A stretch of DNA of 64,000 nt, from positions 6,572,001 through 6,636,000 of the forward strand of contig NC_088320.1 in NCBI RefSeq assembly GCF_910592395.1. The letters are read 5' to 3'. A program made the translations under genes and the position numbers. This document shows positions 1-13,300 of this stretch, piece by piece; within the stretch, counting starts at the first letter, position 1, and each line of letters starts with the position of its first letter. This DNA is from Lineus longissimus (lineage: Eukaryota; Nemertea; Pilidiophora; Heteronemertea; Lineidae). The notes under the pieces were generated by a model. That model was not told the DNA's origin and did not search any database. It worked only from the letters and a program-made list of their open reading frames with translations.

Positions 1-1622
1 CTTAGATTTCTCCATTGCATTTCCCTCCTTTTCCTTATACGTCACCTTCTTCTCTTCTTACTCATCGCTCCTTTCTCAAACACGGTCTCATCGTTTTCCT
101 CTTCTAATAGTTCACCAACATTTCCTTTTACGCTTCATCCTATTCGTCCTCTTTATCTTCCCTTCATCTAACCTTGTCTCATCTGGTTTGCCTTGTTCTT
201 CTTCTTACTCTACCGTTCAATTCCCTCCTTCTGCCCTTTGCTCTTCTTTGCTGTCATTTGCCTTTCCGGTGCTATAAAGAAAACAACAAGAAAACTATCA
301 GTAGAACACTGGCTAATGGGTACAGAACATGGTTACAAAAGATACAGTTAAAAGAGCTATCTTCTCTTTGTTATTGGCGTACACGTATAGGTGTAGTTTT
401 CAAACTCAATCAAGGCGCTGGCCCACCGTCTCGAAATACGTGGCCATCATTGCGATAAATCTACACAAAAGGCATTTGAGTCATATTACAACGCAAAATG
501 TGATATAAATATCTCAGAAATTCCATGAGATTCCAATATGAATATTTGGTCAGACTAGTACAGCCATGTGAATTCTCTTCAATGTATACCATATACTGCT
601 TTCCCACATCTCCAAAGCCCTTGACACAAATAGAGTGGACTTGGAGTAAACTCTTATAGCCTGAATAAAGTGGTTTGTCGTGACTTTCACCAGAAGTAAA
701 ATGTTCTAGAGAAGGTTATACGCTAGGTATACACTTGAAACGGGATGGGAAAATGTACCCTTAAGTTATGTGTGTACGTAATGAATACCTTATTATTGAA
801 ATATTTTCAAGCGATTGAGCAAAGGCAGTAGTTGTGTTACGGTGCTCAAATTTCGATATTTTTTATCATTTCATTTTATGTTGAGATTCAAGAATGTATA
901 TAAGCTTGATAGTATTTCCTTAACGTTTATTATAACTTTTTAAGCAGACAATGTATTATACAGCCTCAACATCTCAAATTTCATGTATAGCATATTTCAT
1001 TTCATGAGAAACCTCTCAAATGTATTGTAGCGATGTATTGTTGTGTGCGATGAACATTCTTAAAACATTTTCCTTTCAACTGATCATGATTTTCTTATGA
1101 AATAATCGTGATACAGGAGCAAAGGTTTGTTTTAACGGTATGTAACATCTGTGTTGATGCTCAGTATCAATAATCATTTGGCTTTCATCATATATATTTG
1201 GAAGGGACATACAAAGCATGTATATATCAAAGATCGTTCCCTTACGTTTATCAAACTGTCGTACACGGGTAACAAACTTGATGAAAAGCAGTCAAGGTAT
1301 CGACAATTCGCTACAACCGAAACGATTTTTTTTTCTCACGGTGTGACCTTTTTTTTCTTCTTTTTACGTGTCCAGCGACCGACCCGAGCATACAGAATGT
1401 GAAAGTGATAAATTCCACCAACACCTGAAAGAATTTACCAATATTATTCTAAGCGCCAGCAATAAATTCGGTGGCCTGTGTCATTAGAAGACGGTACTTT
1501 GCACCGAATGACCTTTTCTTGTATAGGGTGAATGGCCCATGGGTTCGCAAGAAAATCAAAGGTTTCGCACAAGAGGAAGTAAAAAGTACTTCTAAACCAT
1601 AGGCGAACTTCAAAGACACTGA

Positions 1623-1736
1623 GTGATATGAATAAAGACTAGCAAATGGTTTTACTTCAATTTTGTACAGAAAGGCCTAGTGTAAATGTACATGGAGTTT
1701 TAGATAAAAGCATTTGCTAGTCTTTATTCATATCAC
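1623..1736. repeat. 26-bp perfect inverted repeat (foldback/MITE-like)
   Basis: The arm at 1623-1648 (GTGATATGAATAAAGACTAG...) is repeated as its exact reverse complement at 1711-1736, around a 62-bp spacer. A perfect 26-bp match is unlikely by chance and fits a small non-autonomous terminal-inverted-repeat element or a recent foldback. No coding capacity is present. Confidence 0.8.
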
Positions 1737-3341
1737 CCGTTAATCCGTTTTAGTAGAATGAATATTTATTACTTGAAGATACCCTTGTCAGTGGTACCCT
1801 TGTTCATGGTCATCGCAACCATCAATATCACAATATGATCGAAGTGTATTCTGACAAGTTGCAACCCTTGCCATACGTTCTTTATATTTATAAATATTGT
1901 TCGCTTCAAAGCAGATTTTCTCCTATCTCCGATAACTTTGATACGTTGTTTGTCATCTAAATCATTCTTATCATAGCACTTAAATGAAAAATGCAGGGAT
2001 TGCATAGGTTGTTTCATAAATTCCTGATCGATTTGTCAAATCAACAGAGTCATTAACGAATGAAATATAGTATCCAAGATCCATCATCTTTCTTAATTCT
2101 TCTCGTGTAATAATGTAGTCCAGTCATTCGTCTTACTGTAAGCCATGAATGTACAGATATATCGACATGATAGACCACATGGACTTGGCAGCTTTGAGGA
2201 GATATAAACAAAAACAAAAACGATTCATTGTGTTTTTGCCAGCAGGTCCGGTTTGGAGAAATTTCTTTTCTTTTCTTTCTCTTTTTCTTTTTCCTTCTCT
2301 ATATGTGATTGTCTGAATTGTCAGAGGGGAGGTCGTTGAATGTAATATGCAAAGGCCAGCTTGATGCCAAAGTTAGCGAATTCCACAGTGGTCCGAATAC
2401 CAGACTTTGATGGTTGAGACCATATTTAATGCCTCTACAGACCTTTAGTACATTTGTAATACCAATGCATAGTAGATTAGATCAACAAAAATATCGAACA
2501 CAAGCAGGAAAAAAAATTGTTCACGATATTCACATTAAGCCCACGGCTATATCCAAGGTCATAATGTTGTTTGCATTACAATCTTCTTACTAAAAATGTC
2601 AACAGCACATGGTAAATATCCTGGAATATTAAAAACGTTATTTTGCAAGGAGCTTGTTGTGGACATCCAAAATGTACGTGTCATCTGAAGCAGTACCGAT
2701 CAAGAAGGCATTCCGGATCGCTCTGCTTGATAGTTGGCTGAGGGAGAGAAGCGTCATGGGGAAGACACCGTGCCGTTCCATATCTAATCATTTCGTTTAA
2801 TACCTATTGTCAAAAATATATAAGCGAGCTCGCCTTATATATATATATTTTTTGTTATCGAGGGCTCTGTTTGGCTATGTGCACCATGACTGGGTATACT
2901 ATTTCATATGTTTTACTACTGCTTTTGTTGAAATGAAGCACCGTCTCTCAGTAAAATTGGCAGTCTTAATAATAGCGAAAGTGATTGACATGTGAAAATA
3001 CTTTAATGTGTGTAGAAAGAAAAATAGACCTAGACCCTTGATGAATTAATCTTGCTGTGTTCAAAATGATCGAGGAATATACGAATATGGGCCAACGCGG
3101 AGATTTCTGTATTGTAAAGGCAATATTGAGAATTGTATACATATTATCAGGAGAGAAGAATAAAATATAAAACGAATGACTGAAAGGTCAAAGCCCTTTA
3201 GTCCCAAAGATCGAGAGTGTTTTCGTGCTGGAATATAACATAATACAATCATCTCAGTGTTAACTGAAGGGAACTGCTGAAAAATATGGCGATGCGTGGC
3301 CCTTTGGTTTCGCCCCTCCATTACATATATCCTTACCGGTT

Positions 3342-3485
3342 GAGGCCTAGCGTCCCCCGTGAATGATGTTCGTGGAGGAGCGACGTTATCAAGATTTGCC
3401 CTGATATAAACCCTTTGATCAGAGAGTAGAACAATAAGAAGTTCGGCCTAGATGCGGACGAGCTTTGTCGAAAGACAATAGACCA
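3342..3485 (+). repeat. Dispersed repeat, copy 1 of 3
   Basis: This segment runs from GAGGCCTAGCG through a ...TTATCAAGATTTGCCCTGAT... core to a ...CTTTGTCGAAAGACAATAG... end. Diverged copies lie at about 42256-42400 (plus) and 51338-51486 (minus), with the blocks in the same order. It is an ancient interspersed element of unknown class with no reading frame. Confidence 0.6.
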
Positions 3486-6136
3486 TGTATTTGGCGAGGC
3501 CTGAATTCTTTTAACTACAAGGTATGGGACATAAAAACGCAATGCAGAATATGCCAAGATTGACTATCAAAAGTGGTTACTTAAAAGTTCAACTTGTTCA
3601 CTGGCCTAAACACAAGCTTTTGGTATTGGCCCTATATAAGTCATGTCAATTTGGTATTTGGTCATCTTGCAGGTTGAGTGGAAAGTGGTTGGCCCTCGGG
3701 GCACTTAGTCGTATGAGCCTCGAAATTGGCTCTTTACGTGTCAGAAAGGATTGACCCAGGCACAGTTAATCGCCAAAGTCAATGTTTATTTCCTGAGCAA
3801 GTATGAACGTCGCTTACTGTTTGCAATAACTACACCGACCAAACAGTCGAAGGCCGTCTCAGACTGTCTCAACACGAGTCGTATTGTCCTAGCACCATTA
3901 ATTGACCATACTTAAAACGGGTAGTATGTTTGATATTGTATAACACAAAACCATGAGATCTGATCCAATTTAATACATGACTCTAACTGTAGTTTCCTTA
4001 TTCACTTTTCTTCTAAGTTTTCAACTGAAGTCAACATTGGAAAGGACAGTCATGAATGCAAACAGATTTTGAAGAACAACACTTTGTCGTTATGTGTACG
4101 ATTGAATAACAGGAAATCACAAAAACTGATCCTATCTAATTCATGTAAGCCTCAAGACAAGATGACTTTCTGTAAGGTTTCAACCAGGTTGAACCACTTT
4201 CTGACAGTTCTCACAGACAGCTTTGCAAATAAAAGCCGTAGTTTGTGCCTTCAAGGCGCCAAAACTCCCTAACTCAGTTTCCATCCCGCAGCCATTCTTG
4301 CGAAAAGCGTTCGTTTTTTTGGTATCCCAATTTTCTTCGCCAGACGCACCAATAACCTGTTCGGTATCACTCGGCCAGTCGTCCTAATTGTCTCATAATA
4401 GGCACGTAAACAAGTCCATCCTGCCCCCTCTATATATTAGAGACGTTCTTCCCAACGTGCGAACATTAGTTGGTGATAGAACAATTGTAGGTTACTCTAC
4501 CTTTCACTGTTTATCTGACAAGACTTCTACACTCTGACTTGACCATAATTCCTATTATTTGTCATTGCATCGCGTTAAGAAATAGTTCATCATATTGCCT
4601 TATTGAGAAAAGGAAGATTGCTTTAATTTGTGGTTAAACTCTCTGGAGATAATTGGTTTTAGTGAAAAAAAGATCGCCAATGAATTGTGGGAAGAGCTGT
4701 CCAATTTATTTCGACAAGTGGCTTTTCAATTAAATGTGATCCAAGTAAGCTTAATTGACTGTTTCGTCGGTTGAAGTCAGTTGACCGACTAGGGAAAGTG
4801 TGCATGTAACTATGTAAAATATTCATTGTTGGTGGCATGTGATGATGATAGCATAGAAAGATAATAATGTAAACAAAATGGCAATCTTTTGTAAACGCAT
4901 TCAAAATGATTAAGAGAAGAAAGACGTTTCCACAGGTTCACATGTTTATTCTTGGTACGATTAAGACAAGACAAAACTGTCGGAAAACATTTTTGTTCTT
5001 CAAAGTATATCTTTGAAGGAAGTGCCATTTGTGAATGTTTTCACGTGTTACATAGATTTCATTATATAAAATATCTAACCTACTTGCATGGAGTGCACTT
5101 CACACACTGCTTGTCTTTGGCAAAGTTTACATGAAGTTCCACAAGTGAAATAGTAGTAGGGCTTAAAGCACACATACACACACAGACCATATTAAACGAC
5201 GCCATATGAAATGGCCCAGATATCGTTCCTCTTTTCTGCTCGACAATAGGAGACCTCAATGGCACTGATCTTTATTTTCCTGGCTTTTTACTGTTGACCC
5301 AAGAGGTAATATAGCACAATAATCATTCAACTTGAATAACTTTTGTATTGTCCATGCTTCAATGACAAGTCACCCCACTGCCAAATAGTAAGCTCACTCG
5401 TAATAATAGAAAATTCATTGCACAGGAAGTGCCCAATATCGGACACAGTTTCATCAATTTCGTTAAAGAAGAAGCAACAAAAACAGATCTCACAACCTCC
5501 CCCTCACTAATACACACTCTTAAACAAAGTTACAGTACTGAAAGGTCATTATTTTTTATGTTTTTGTATGTTGAGATTCAAAAATGTATTTCGACTCCTC
5601 GAGGCCTTTGACATTGTGTATATTACATGTGTTAGAACTTACATGTACATGCATGCATGCACATTTGTGGACGTTTTGAATTACAACCTTAACATACCAA
5701 ATGACATTTAGTTTATTTTCATGAAAAACATTAAAAAAAGGTACGCGTTGTGATACATTCTACATGTACTCTGCGATATATGATTTTTGTAATATTTTAC
5801 TGGAACCTTTTAAAGGGACAACTCGGGCGTGGGATTTACTTTTCCAGGAGGATAATACCCCTGCCTGACACCACAAGCCGCCACTTGTAGCTTCACACTA
5901 ATGCTGATCTTTGGTAATGATATTCGACGGCGTTGTGAGCAGTTTTGGACTTGGGTTGCGATTTTCAGGCATGCCCAAGGCTGCACCCCATTCTAGTGCA
6001 TTGTTGTTTGCAGTTCGATCCGTGCTGATGTCGGATTCAATGGTAACAACCTGCAAATATTTGATGCCCATATTTGATTTCCGTTATCTAAGTGTCTCGT
6101 CCATAGTAACGTTTAGTCTCTTCTTTCTCGTTTCAG

Positions 6137-6540
6137 ATAACGTCCAATATGGATGTCAAGAATTACGATCGCAGCGCCTCATATCGGACGGTTTCTGTAC
6201 GTCAATCAAACCGATCACGGAGGTTATTTGTCAAGGACACTGTTTGCCACAGGAAAAGTTACAGTGGTATGCCCAGTTTGTAAAAGTGTGGTCGGGTCGG
6301 AAAGTACTCGAATACAGATGTGTGAACAATGCAGTGAAACGAAAAAGAGTAAGATTATTTTGTCAGAATGGCGAAACGCGAACATATCGGATTAAAGTGG
6401 TTAAATCGTGCAAGTGTAAAAGATACATGCGACAGCAAAATAAAACGCGGATAGACAATTCGAACCGAAGCTCAAATAGACGGTCGAAAGATGATGGGTC
6501 AAAGGATGGTGGATCAAAAGAAGAGAGCACGACGCCGTGA
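6137..6540 (+). CDS. Sclerostin/SOSTDC1-like secreted BMP/Wnt antagonist, last exon
   Basis: This exon encodes a DAN/CTCK cystine-knot domain of the sclerostin type. Sclerostin and SOSTDC1 are secreted proteins that bind BMPs or the Wnt co-receptors LRP5/6. All eight expected cysteines are visible in order: YGCQE, DGFC, VICQGHC, YRC, LFC, SCKCK. The KPITE and ISDGFC blocks and the SCKCKR end are typical. A basic, serine-rich tail rich in N, R, S, K and D follows to a TGA at 6538-6540. The exon begins after a good acceptor (CTTTCTCGTTTCAG|AT) in phase 1. Sclerostin genes have a short signal-peptide first exon. I could not find it in the 6.1 kb upstream, so it may lie outside the window. The frame stays open upstream to about 5911, but that part looks like intron read-through. 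Confidence 0.87.
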
Positions 6541-9500
6541 GCTCGGTTCGGAATTTCATGAGAATTATAGTATCTAATCGGTGGCAGCCCACGAGATGAT
6601 GTGATCCAAACGGTTGCATTTCGACCCACAAACTAATTACACTTGGGTCGTTTATGGTTTGTGGTAGCGCACGATGCTCCGAGCTAGGTCTTGGGCATTC
6701 TCGCGAGCTGGAGACGGGATCTCCATTGACACATTTCGTGTCACGTGATATGTCGGCACAATCCCACAGCGCATGCGCTGTTGGGTGGATATATAGCATG
6801 GCTATTTGCTACACGGATGTTCCCACTCCTGGGAAATAGTGCAGATTTTGGAATGTATGGTCTGTGTCAAAGTTTAAACCCAGCAGAGCAGACGAACTTG
6901 CAAAGGATAAAGTTGTAATAACCCGAGCCTTTGGTATGAAAAGTTGGTCAGAGTGGCTGACAGACTTGTTCTAAGACGTGCAAGACGCATGAACCGCTGG
7001 TGTTGCATTTAAGACTTCTGAGGATGTACATAAGGACGACACAATGGCGTCCAAATAGAGGTGGAACTTCAATTTAGATGATAAACGCACACGACGGAGT
7101 ATATATTGGGGACTGGGGGTGTACAGTCAATATTGTATCATATTATTTATGTTGTATTTATCATCATTCTCCGCTAACCCAACATCATTCCAGAAAATGT
7201 TCATTTTTGGTGCATCCGGGACCTTCCTAAGGCGATTCTACCTCGTCCGTATTCTGCTTCTTCTGTACATAACCTGTGTTGGACGATGCTAGTGTCAAGG
7301 TTTAGTAAGGATTCCGAGTGAACCAAAATCTCTTACATTCCCTTAAATTATTCAAGCCTGAAGTCAATGTTTTGATGCATCGTGCTAGTTCTGATGTTCA
7401 GACACCGTGCGCACTATAATGTCAATATCGAAACTTTGTGTTGTAAAACAGCTTATCAAAACGTTTTCGTCGGTTTTGGGGAGGGGTTTAGTGACAATAT
7501 TCATATCTATGATTGTCTTTGACTTTGTCTAACCACAGAATATTCACGTGCATCCAGTTAAAGTAAACGCGTCGCGTTAACTCTTTTAATGGCACTAGGT
7601 GTACTTTCAGGGATTTCAGGTAAAAAAATTCATATCTTAATATTGATGGAAGTGGTTTCAGATTTTGAGCATGCAGTCTGATAAACAGGCCTCATCGTCG
7701 CTGCGAAACAAATATGACCTTGCGGCGACAACGTTTCTGTCCGCTTCAAACAAAACGACGCCGTCATCAACAAGTCGATTACTGCGTGAGAATATCATGT
7801 CACGTGCTTGTGGAAGAGTATTCTCATCAGCTCGCGTGCGTCATCAATCCATTTGTAAATAAACAGAGCACACGGCAAGTGACGTAATAAGGTATATAGT
7901 TCGCAGCGCCACGGTGCGGAAAAATTTGATGAGCCGCTCAATTATCGTGTCCCCATCATCTGCCTCGTCACCTCATTCCATCTCATGACCAGCTTTGTGT
8001 CTTAGTGTGGAACTTGCGCTTAGTGAATGTTACTTAGACAACTTAGATCGTTACCCCGGGCGTTTGTGTGAGCCCGGTATATACATGTACGGCCAGTGTT
8101 ACCGATAATGCGGGAGAAAACATATACTTGTATAGTCCCTTGATCTGAAAATAACCCACTATGTACAGGCGTACAGTGCTATACATACAGAAAGAACAGT
8201 CCATTGATCATAATTCATTTTGTTTTGCAGGGTATGTCAATACAACTCGGGGACGTTTTTGTATCGGCTATACAACGTCCAATGTGCACTTGTCCATCCT
8301 TACAAAGAATGTGACCATTGGTATTAGAGAGGTGTCAATATTAGAGAGGTCAAATTGACTGGAAAGAACCAATTTGGCACCAAAACTAGGGTCCTTAATA
8401 GAGTGGTTGTCCTCAATGGTGGGGTGTCCGCTAAGGGAGGTTTTGTGGAGGTTTCTTCTTGTCTGTGTAGCAATGTATGCTTGTGACGCGCTTGTATACA
8501 GTGTTTGGCGAAAAACGTAAACAAATTTCGTAATCCGCCTTAACAAAAATGTGATTTTTTTCTCAGACACTTTATCGTATCCCAACAATAAAAGGTTCGA
8601 AAATTTGGCGGTTAACTGTTTCTAAACCCGAAACTTGGCGAACCTGTGATGACATTATTGGATGATTATTAGATAATGCACCACAGAATCACGAAGTCGT
8701 GTGTTTAAGATGAATATTAGACCAGATCAGTGTCGAATATTTTACCTCAAATCTTGTGCTCTCAATAACAGTTTGGCATGAGAACAGTTGGGCACGAGAA
8801 TTGATTCTTCTCTTGATGTATGATCGGCTCTTCTCTAGGACGAGGTGCGAATCATGATGCCGTTTTGGATGGGTGTCCTGTCGTTAAAAACATGGTTACT
8901 TCATCATCTACGTACGAATTAGCGTGGATATTTAAGGCAGTACACAAATGCATATGAGTGCACTGTCCCCAGAGATTAAGCGATGACCAATACGTCATCG
9001 GTTGTTGTTTTTCCTATATTAGGCATTTTTGCAGAGAAAGTAAGAAACAAAAAAAATTTGCAGCTATGTATTGTGGCTTTTTCTATTGAAGCCTTCTTAC
9101 ATTTTCCTCAGTTTAATCCACATCACACCCGCGTCACAGGGAACGAATGTAGCGGTGTACTTCACCGTACTTTTCAAATGTTGGGTTGTTTACGATTGTG
9201 AATGTAAAAGACGAACAAGACGAAGTTTGGTTGAGAGGCATTGTAGTGTGTTCTTGGCCTGGTCACATCTCTTAAGCTTAACACTAGAATAGAAGAAAAC
9301 CCTGGCCCAGTTCTACCACGAATATTCATGAGTCTGTTAGCGGCGAATGGTCTTGCGAACGAAACAGGGCAGTAGCACGGTGCCCAATCGAATGAATTGA
9401 TACTGGTTGCGGGCTAAAACAGACTCCTTCAATTTCAATTTCCTTTGAAACAAGAAGTTTCAATTGCTTAACTAGAGGCTCTGTGCTCAGTAATCAGCAC

Positions 9501-9864
9501 TCTACAATCAATCCACACACTATTCCCCAGGTTCCTGATGACTTGGGTTCCAAATTTCAATAATGAATGCACGGACACATCTCCTCTTGATCTTTTGGGG
9601 TCTGTCCTGGATTCTCTTTTGAGATTTCGTGTCTGATTTCCTCATACCGACTTTTGTAACAATCTGACGGAGCCGAAGTAGACAGAAATCTCCCCCAGTG
9701 ACTTGCAGTTACCTTGACAACGAACATCTTTGTTGTCTGTACTTCTTTAAAATGTTTTGTCAGTCTAGACGATTTTTTTAACAATGAATCAGTATCGTGC
9801 TGTTCTCCAATTAATTACACAATCGATGAATACACGCACGTGACGAATAATAATCTCCTGTACG
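6541..9864. other. Gene-free stretch with a decayed repeat
   Basis: The first part is probably the 3' untranslated region of the sclerostin-like gene; an AATAAA occurs near 7858. I see no domain-bearing frame in the rest. A copy of a 'gcggacacc...' dispersed repeat lies at about 8325-8470. Confidence 0.45.
8325..8470 (-). repeat. Dispersed repeat shared with 60.16-60.29 kb
   Basis: Read on the minus strand, this stretch has the order CTTAGCGGACACC - CTCTATTAAGGAC - TTTTGGTGCCAAATTGG - CAATTTGACCTCTCTAAT. The same blocks in the same order occur on the plus strand at 60160-60290. This is a medium-copy transposon fragment with no coding region. I recall similar sequences from other marine invertebrate genomes, but I cannot name the family with certainty. 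Confidence 0.6.
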
Positions 9865-9867
9865 CAG

Positions 9868-10351
9868 GTTATGGCTGACAATCTTGATTCAGAAACCCCA
9901 AATATTCCCGAAAGGATTCTACGTGGTGTTATCCAGCCAATGATACCATGTCTCTTGACTGGGAAGTTAACATGGGAAAGATCATCTCCACAAGGAGAAG
10001 TCATCCTCATTAGTCGTCAAATGGTACATACATGTAATTCAGAGCCAGCTCTGGCCTGAGAAGCTGCTTGGCCGGGACTGTAGCCCAAAATAATCTCACT
10101 AAGAATCGAACTCATTTACCGGGGGTCACTCTTTCTATGTTTTAGGAGGTGTTCAATTGATTAATCGCCTGCAAAATAGTCATCATACTCCAGACATGCC
10201 AGAGGCGGATGTTTCAAAACAGCTCTGGGCCATAGTTCGTAGACAGCCATCCAAAACAATGCGACGCACGCCATTCGAGTACAGACGCATGCCAAATATG
10301 ATTTGTCGATGTTCTGACTCATCAGTTGCTGGTGGCTACAATGTCCAGACA
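9868..10351 (+). CDS. Two candidate exons of an unidentified gene (weak)
   Basis: The first candidate follows an acceptor-like TCCTGTACGCAG and reads VMADNLDSETPNIPERILRG through to SRQM at a GTACAT donor near 10023. The second follows a TTTCTATGTTTTAG acceptor at about 10145 and reads GVQLINRLQ... to ...PNMICRCSDSS and a TAA at 10349-10351. The paired CRC near the end and the basic RRTPFEYRRMP segment recall secreted cystine-knot or cytokine C-termini. I recognise no family. The two exons do not join in a common phase with the obvious donor, so the model is incomplete at best. Confidence 0.22.
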
Positions 10352-13300
10352 TAATAACCCCGAGAAAAATTATCCCGTGATTTGCAAACCAACTATTCTT
10401 TGTTCGGAAATGGACCCTGGGCACAAGGTATAAAATATTGGTCTGTTTTTCTGAAAAATTCTTTTGATGAAAACCGTTGAAATTGCCGTAATTTTAATCA
10501 ATATGAATTTTGAATGACCACGTGTTTATCACACGACAACAAGACTACCAAATGTTTTGGTGTGTTACCTATATTAATAGTCCATTTTTCGTGGAGAAAA
10601 GCGGCACTCGTTTTTTTGGTTTCATACAGAAAGTGCAGCTGTTGAACCAAATCTTATGTTGTATCGAAATCTTGAAAGTCCATAGTATTTTGAATAGCTT
10701 ATGTTGACAGCACAACGACAGGAATGAGCCATTCATATTTTAGCAAAATACTGAAAAAATCTTTTATTGGCCTTTTTGGCTTTTTTTAGGCAGTGCCATT
10801 TTCTAGTAAGAGAGACTATTGTTTCAGTTCTTGGAATATTTTGAGAGATCTAATTGAAGGCTCGGCCTACCCCTAAATTTAACACAATATCAGCTGATGA
10901 GATGTGGCCAGGAAAACAACTCTACGTATAGGTGAAAAGTCCTCTCTGAAAAGTTACTGTTGGTATAGCTTTTTTCAGAAGTATGTTTGTAACCTGAATT
11001 TAATTCCAGGTTCACACAATTATATATGATAGATCCAGGACGTAAACACTCGGCCTGTTATTCTAATTCAGTTTCCAATCTTTTTTTCCCTCAAGATTCT
11101 TCTGAGATTGTGGTTAGATTGTAAACTATGAACCTCACAAAAATCTTGTAATAATTCGGATACCGCATAAGATCTGAAAAAGATCTAGAATCAGAGCAGA
11201 ATTTTCGTCCTGGAATGTATCATATTGTAGATTATGATCCAAACACTCCATTGTGCATTACATACTCTTTCTCTGTGTCGTGGGTAACTCTGGATTATAA
11301 TCTTGTGACAAGAATAGGATTATCTTAAGGATTATCATTGATCGTGCAACCACCTCTGTGCATTCTCTGTTAGGATATAAAGTACAATGGATTATAAGTA
11401 CCTCAGCTGGAATACATTGGAATATATAATATGGATGCTTAAAATCACCGGGATGTCATTGCAGTTACGTAAGTATGGATGTTAAGTTTATTTTTGTTTA
11501 TATTATAATGAATGTAAAGTAATGAACTGCCTTCTCTGAATCGGGCTGTGATATAAGGCGCTATGTATAACATCATCTTGTAGTATACAACAAATTTTAT
11601 AAAGTCGACTTTAGTTTGTTGATTTGAGATATCAGAAATTAGTGCATGATTTATCGTCTATGGTTGGAACTGTTTAGATGAGGTAAAATAAGATTTAAGC
11701 ATGAGTCCTTTCAGAGAACTCAAGTCTTTTCGTGCCCATTGTACTGCCTACAATAGGAAATGCATCTGGGGTATGTAGTTTTAATAATGGGTGGGTATCA
11801 AGAGCATGTTGACTGCATGAAATATATGCTATGACATTCATCAATGTTGCAGAGCATGCAGTATTGTAGTCCCCGGAACTGAATCTATTGATGACGTAGT
11901 TCCGGTGCTGATATCACAGGCGGCCATTTTTTTCTGAAATAACCGCAGACGCGTGAAGATGTCAGAATCTTAGCGATCGATCAGACCCTGATCAATTGCT
12001 GCAGGTTTTCCTGAGGGCTGACAGGACCGGTCCCTATAATAGGTTGGTTGATTTTGGTATCTTCACACGCCTGTTAACATATGGTGTTATGAAAAGTATG
12101 AGTTGGTTCGATCTGCTTGGAGAAATGTAGGATTACCTAAAAAGAAAACAATGACAACAGCCTATTCGAACTCGTTCGTATACTTTTTTTACTTCGCCAA
12201 ACATGCCATAGACGATAAAACTTGCATGACACAAAGCTGAACATTCAATTATACGCCCCATGATTTGTCTGGTCAACCAGCATTGCGATATCTTCTGAAA
12301 TGCCTAAGACCCAAGCAAAAAAACTGCAGTAATTTGCTATGACTCAGCAGTAGACCTTTAAAAGAATACTAAGAAAAAAGTACTCACTGCGCATCGGGCA
12401 GAGTGGAAAAAGGTATGTTTTAGCTTAAGACAATAATAGTAAGCACTGACCACATTCGTGCGAAGAAGACACACGTATACTGCTATACAATGGATACTGT
12501 ACTTTAGCATGTGCATTATGAAATACCATTAAACAGGCACTTTCAAATGGATGAAGACACTGGTTTTGTAGGTTTACCTTGCTGTGCTGGATGTGGTGAG
12601 AAATCGATCTCCATACGTGCACTTGTCTGAGCAGAGCGTTTCCTCGGCCTAGGTCCTTTTGCACCTCACCACTTCAGCAATACAGCAAGTGTATCTAGAA
12701 TTTCAGCGCATATCGTAGTGTACCTACTGAATCGTTGGGTGTATAAATGACCAGTGACAAATGGAGCTTTAAGTATGAAGCCAGTGCACTCCGGCAATGG
12801 AGATTGTCTTCGATGTTTACTCCAGCATCGGAGAATGTCTTTTAAAGTCACGTCTCACGAGAGAGGCGAGAACTGGATGCTTTACCTGTATGGGCATTAT
12901 CATGTGACAAAATAAAGATGAATTATGGGAAAGGACGACTCCTTAATTTGCTGCATTGAAGAAGAAACACTCTCAACTGGGTAGTGTGTGCTTGTTGCAA
13001 AATGCCAGCGGATTAAGCATATATCAACCGAGCAGAAAGGAGCCCGATGGTCTCGCAGGTTCTCGTCGAAATTCACGTGACGTCACGCGTGATACGATGC
13101 TTGCACCAACTTCACGGATTGTTCCGAAGCAATCATCAAGGGATGGTATACGTTGTAAATTTCAACCCGATCTTCGACCTACCTCCCAAGAACTATTTTA
13201 ACAAATTTAGAAGAAAACTATACACATTGATTATTCGTGCTCTTGCCGTGGTCTTGTTATCTGACCTTCAAAACAGAGGCCAAGAAATTGTTTACCGCTC

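Larger units (their letters stand above)
1..6136. other. Gene-free flank, possibly intron of the sclerostin-like gene
   Basis: I see no supported exon here. The short open frames have no recognisable domain, and many open only at a non-ATG codon. The first 250 bases are pyrimidine-rich. A 26-bp inverted repeat lies near 1.62-1.74 kb and one copy of a dispersed repeat at 3.34-3.48 kb. Because the exon at 6137 needs an upstream first exon on the plus strand, part of this stretch may be its intron. I could not find that first exon. Confidence 0.5.

Noticed and set aside
5911-6136. Upstream extension of the sclerostin-like reading frame
   Set aside because: It opens at a non-ATG codon, has no signal peptide at a sensible place, and is separated from the domain by a strong acceptor; it is most likely intron.
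12425-12851. Two adjacent minus-strand frames that might form a gene
   Set aside because: Different frames, no conserved motif and no splice sites linking them; it reads like decayed repeat DNA.
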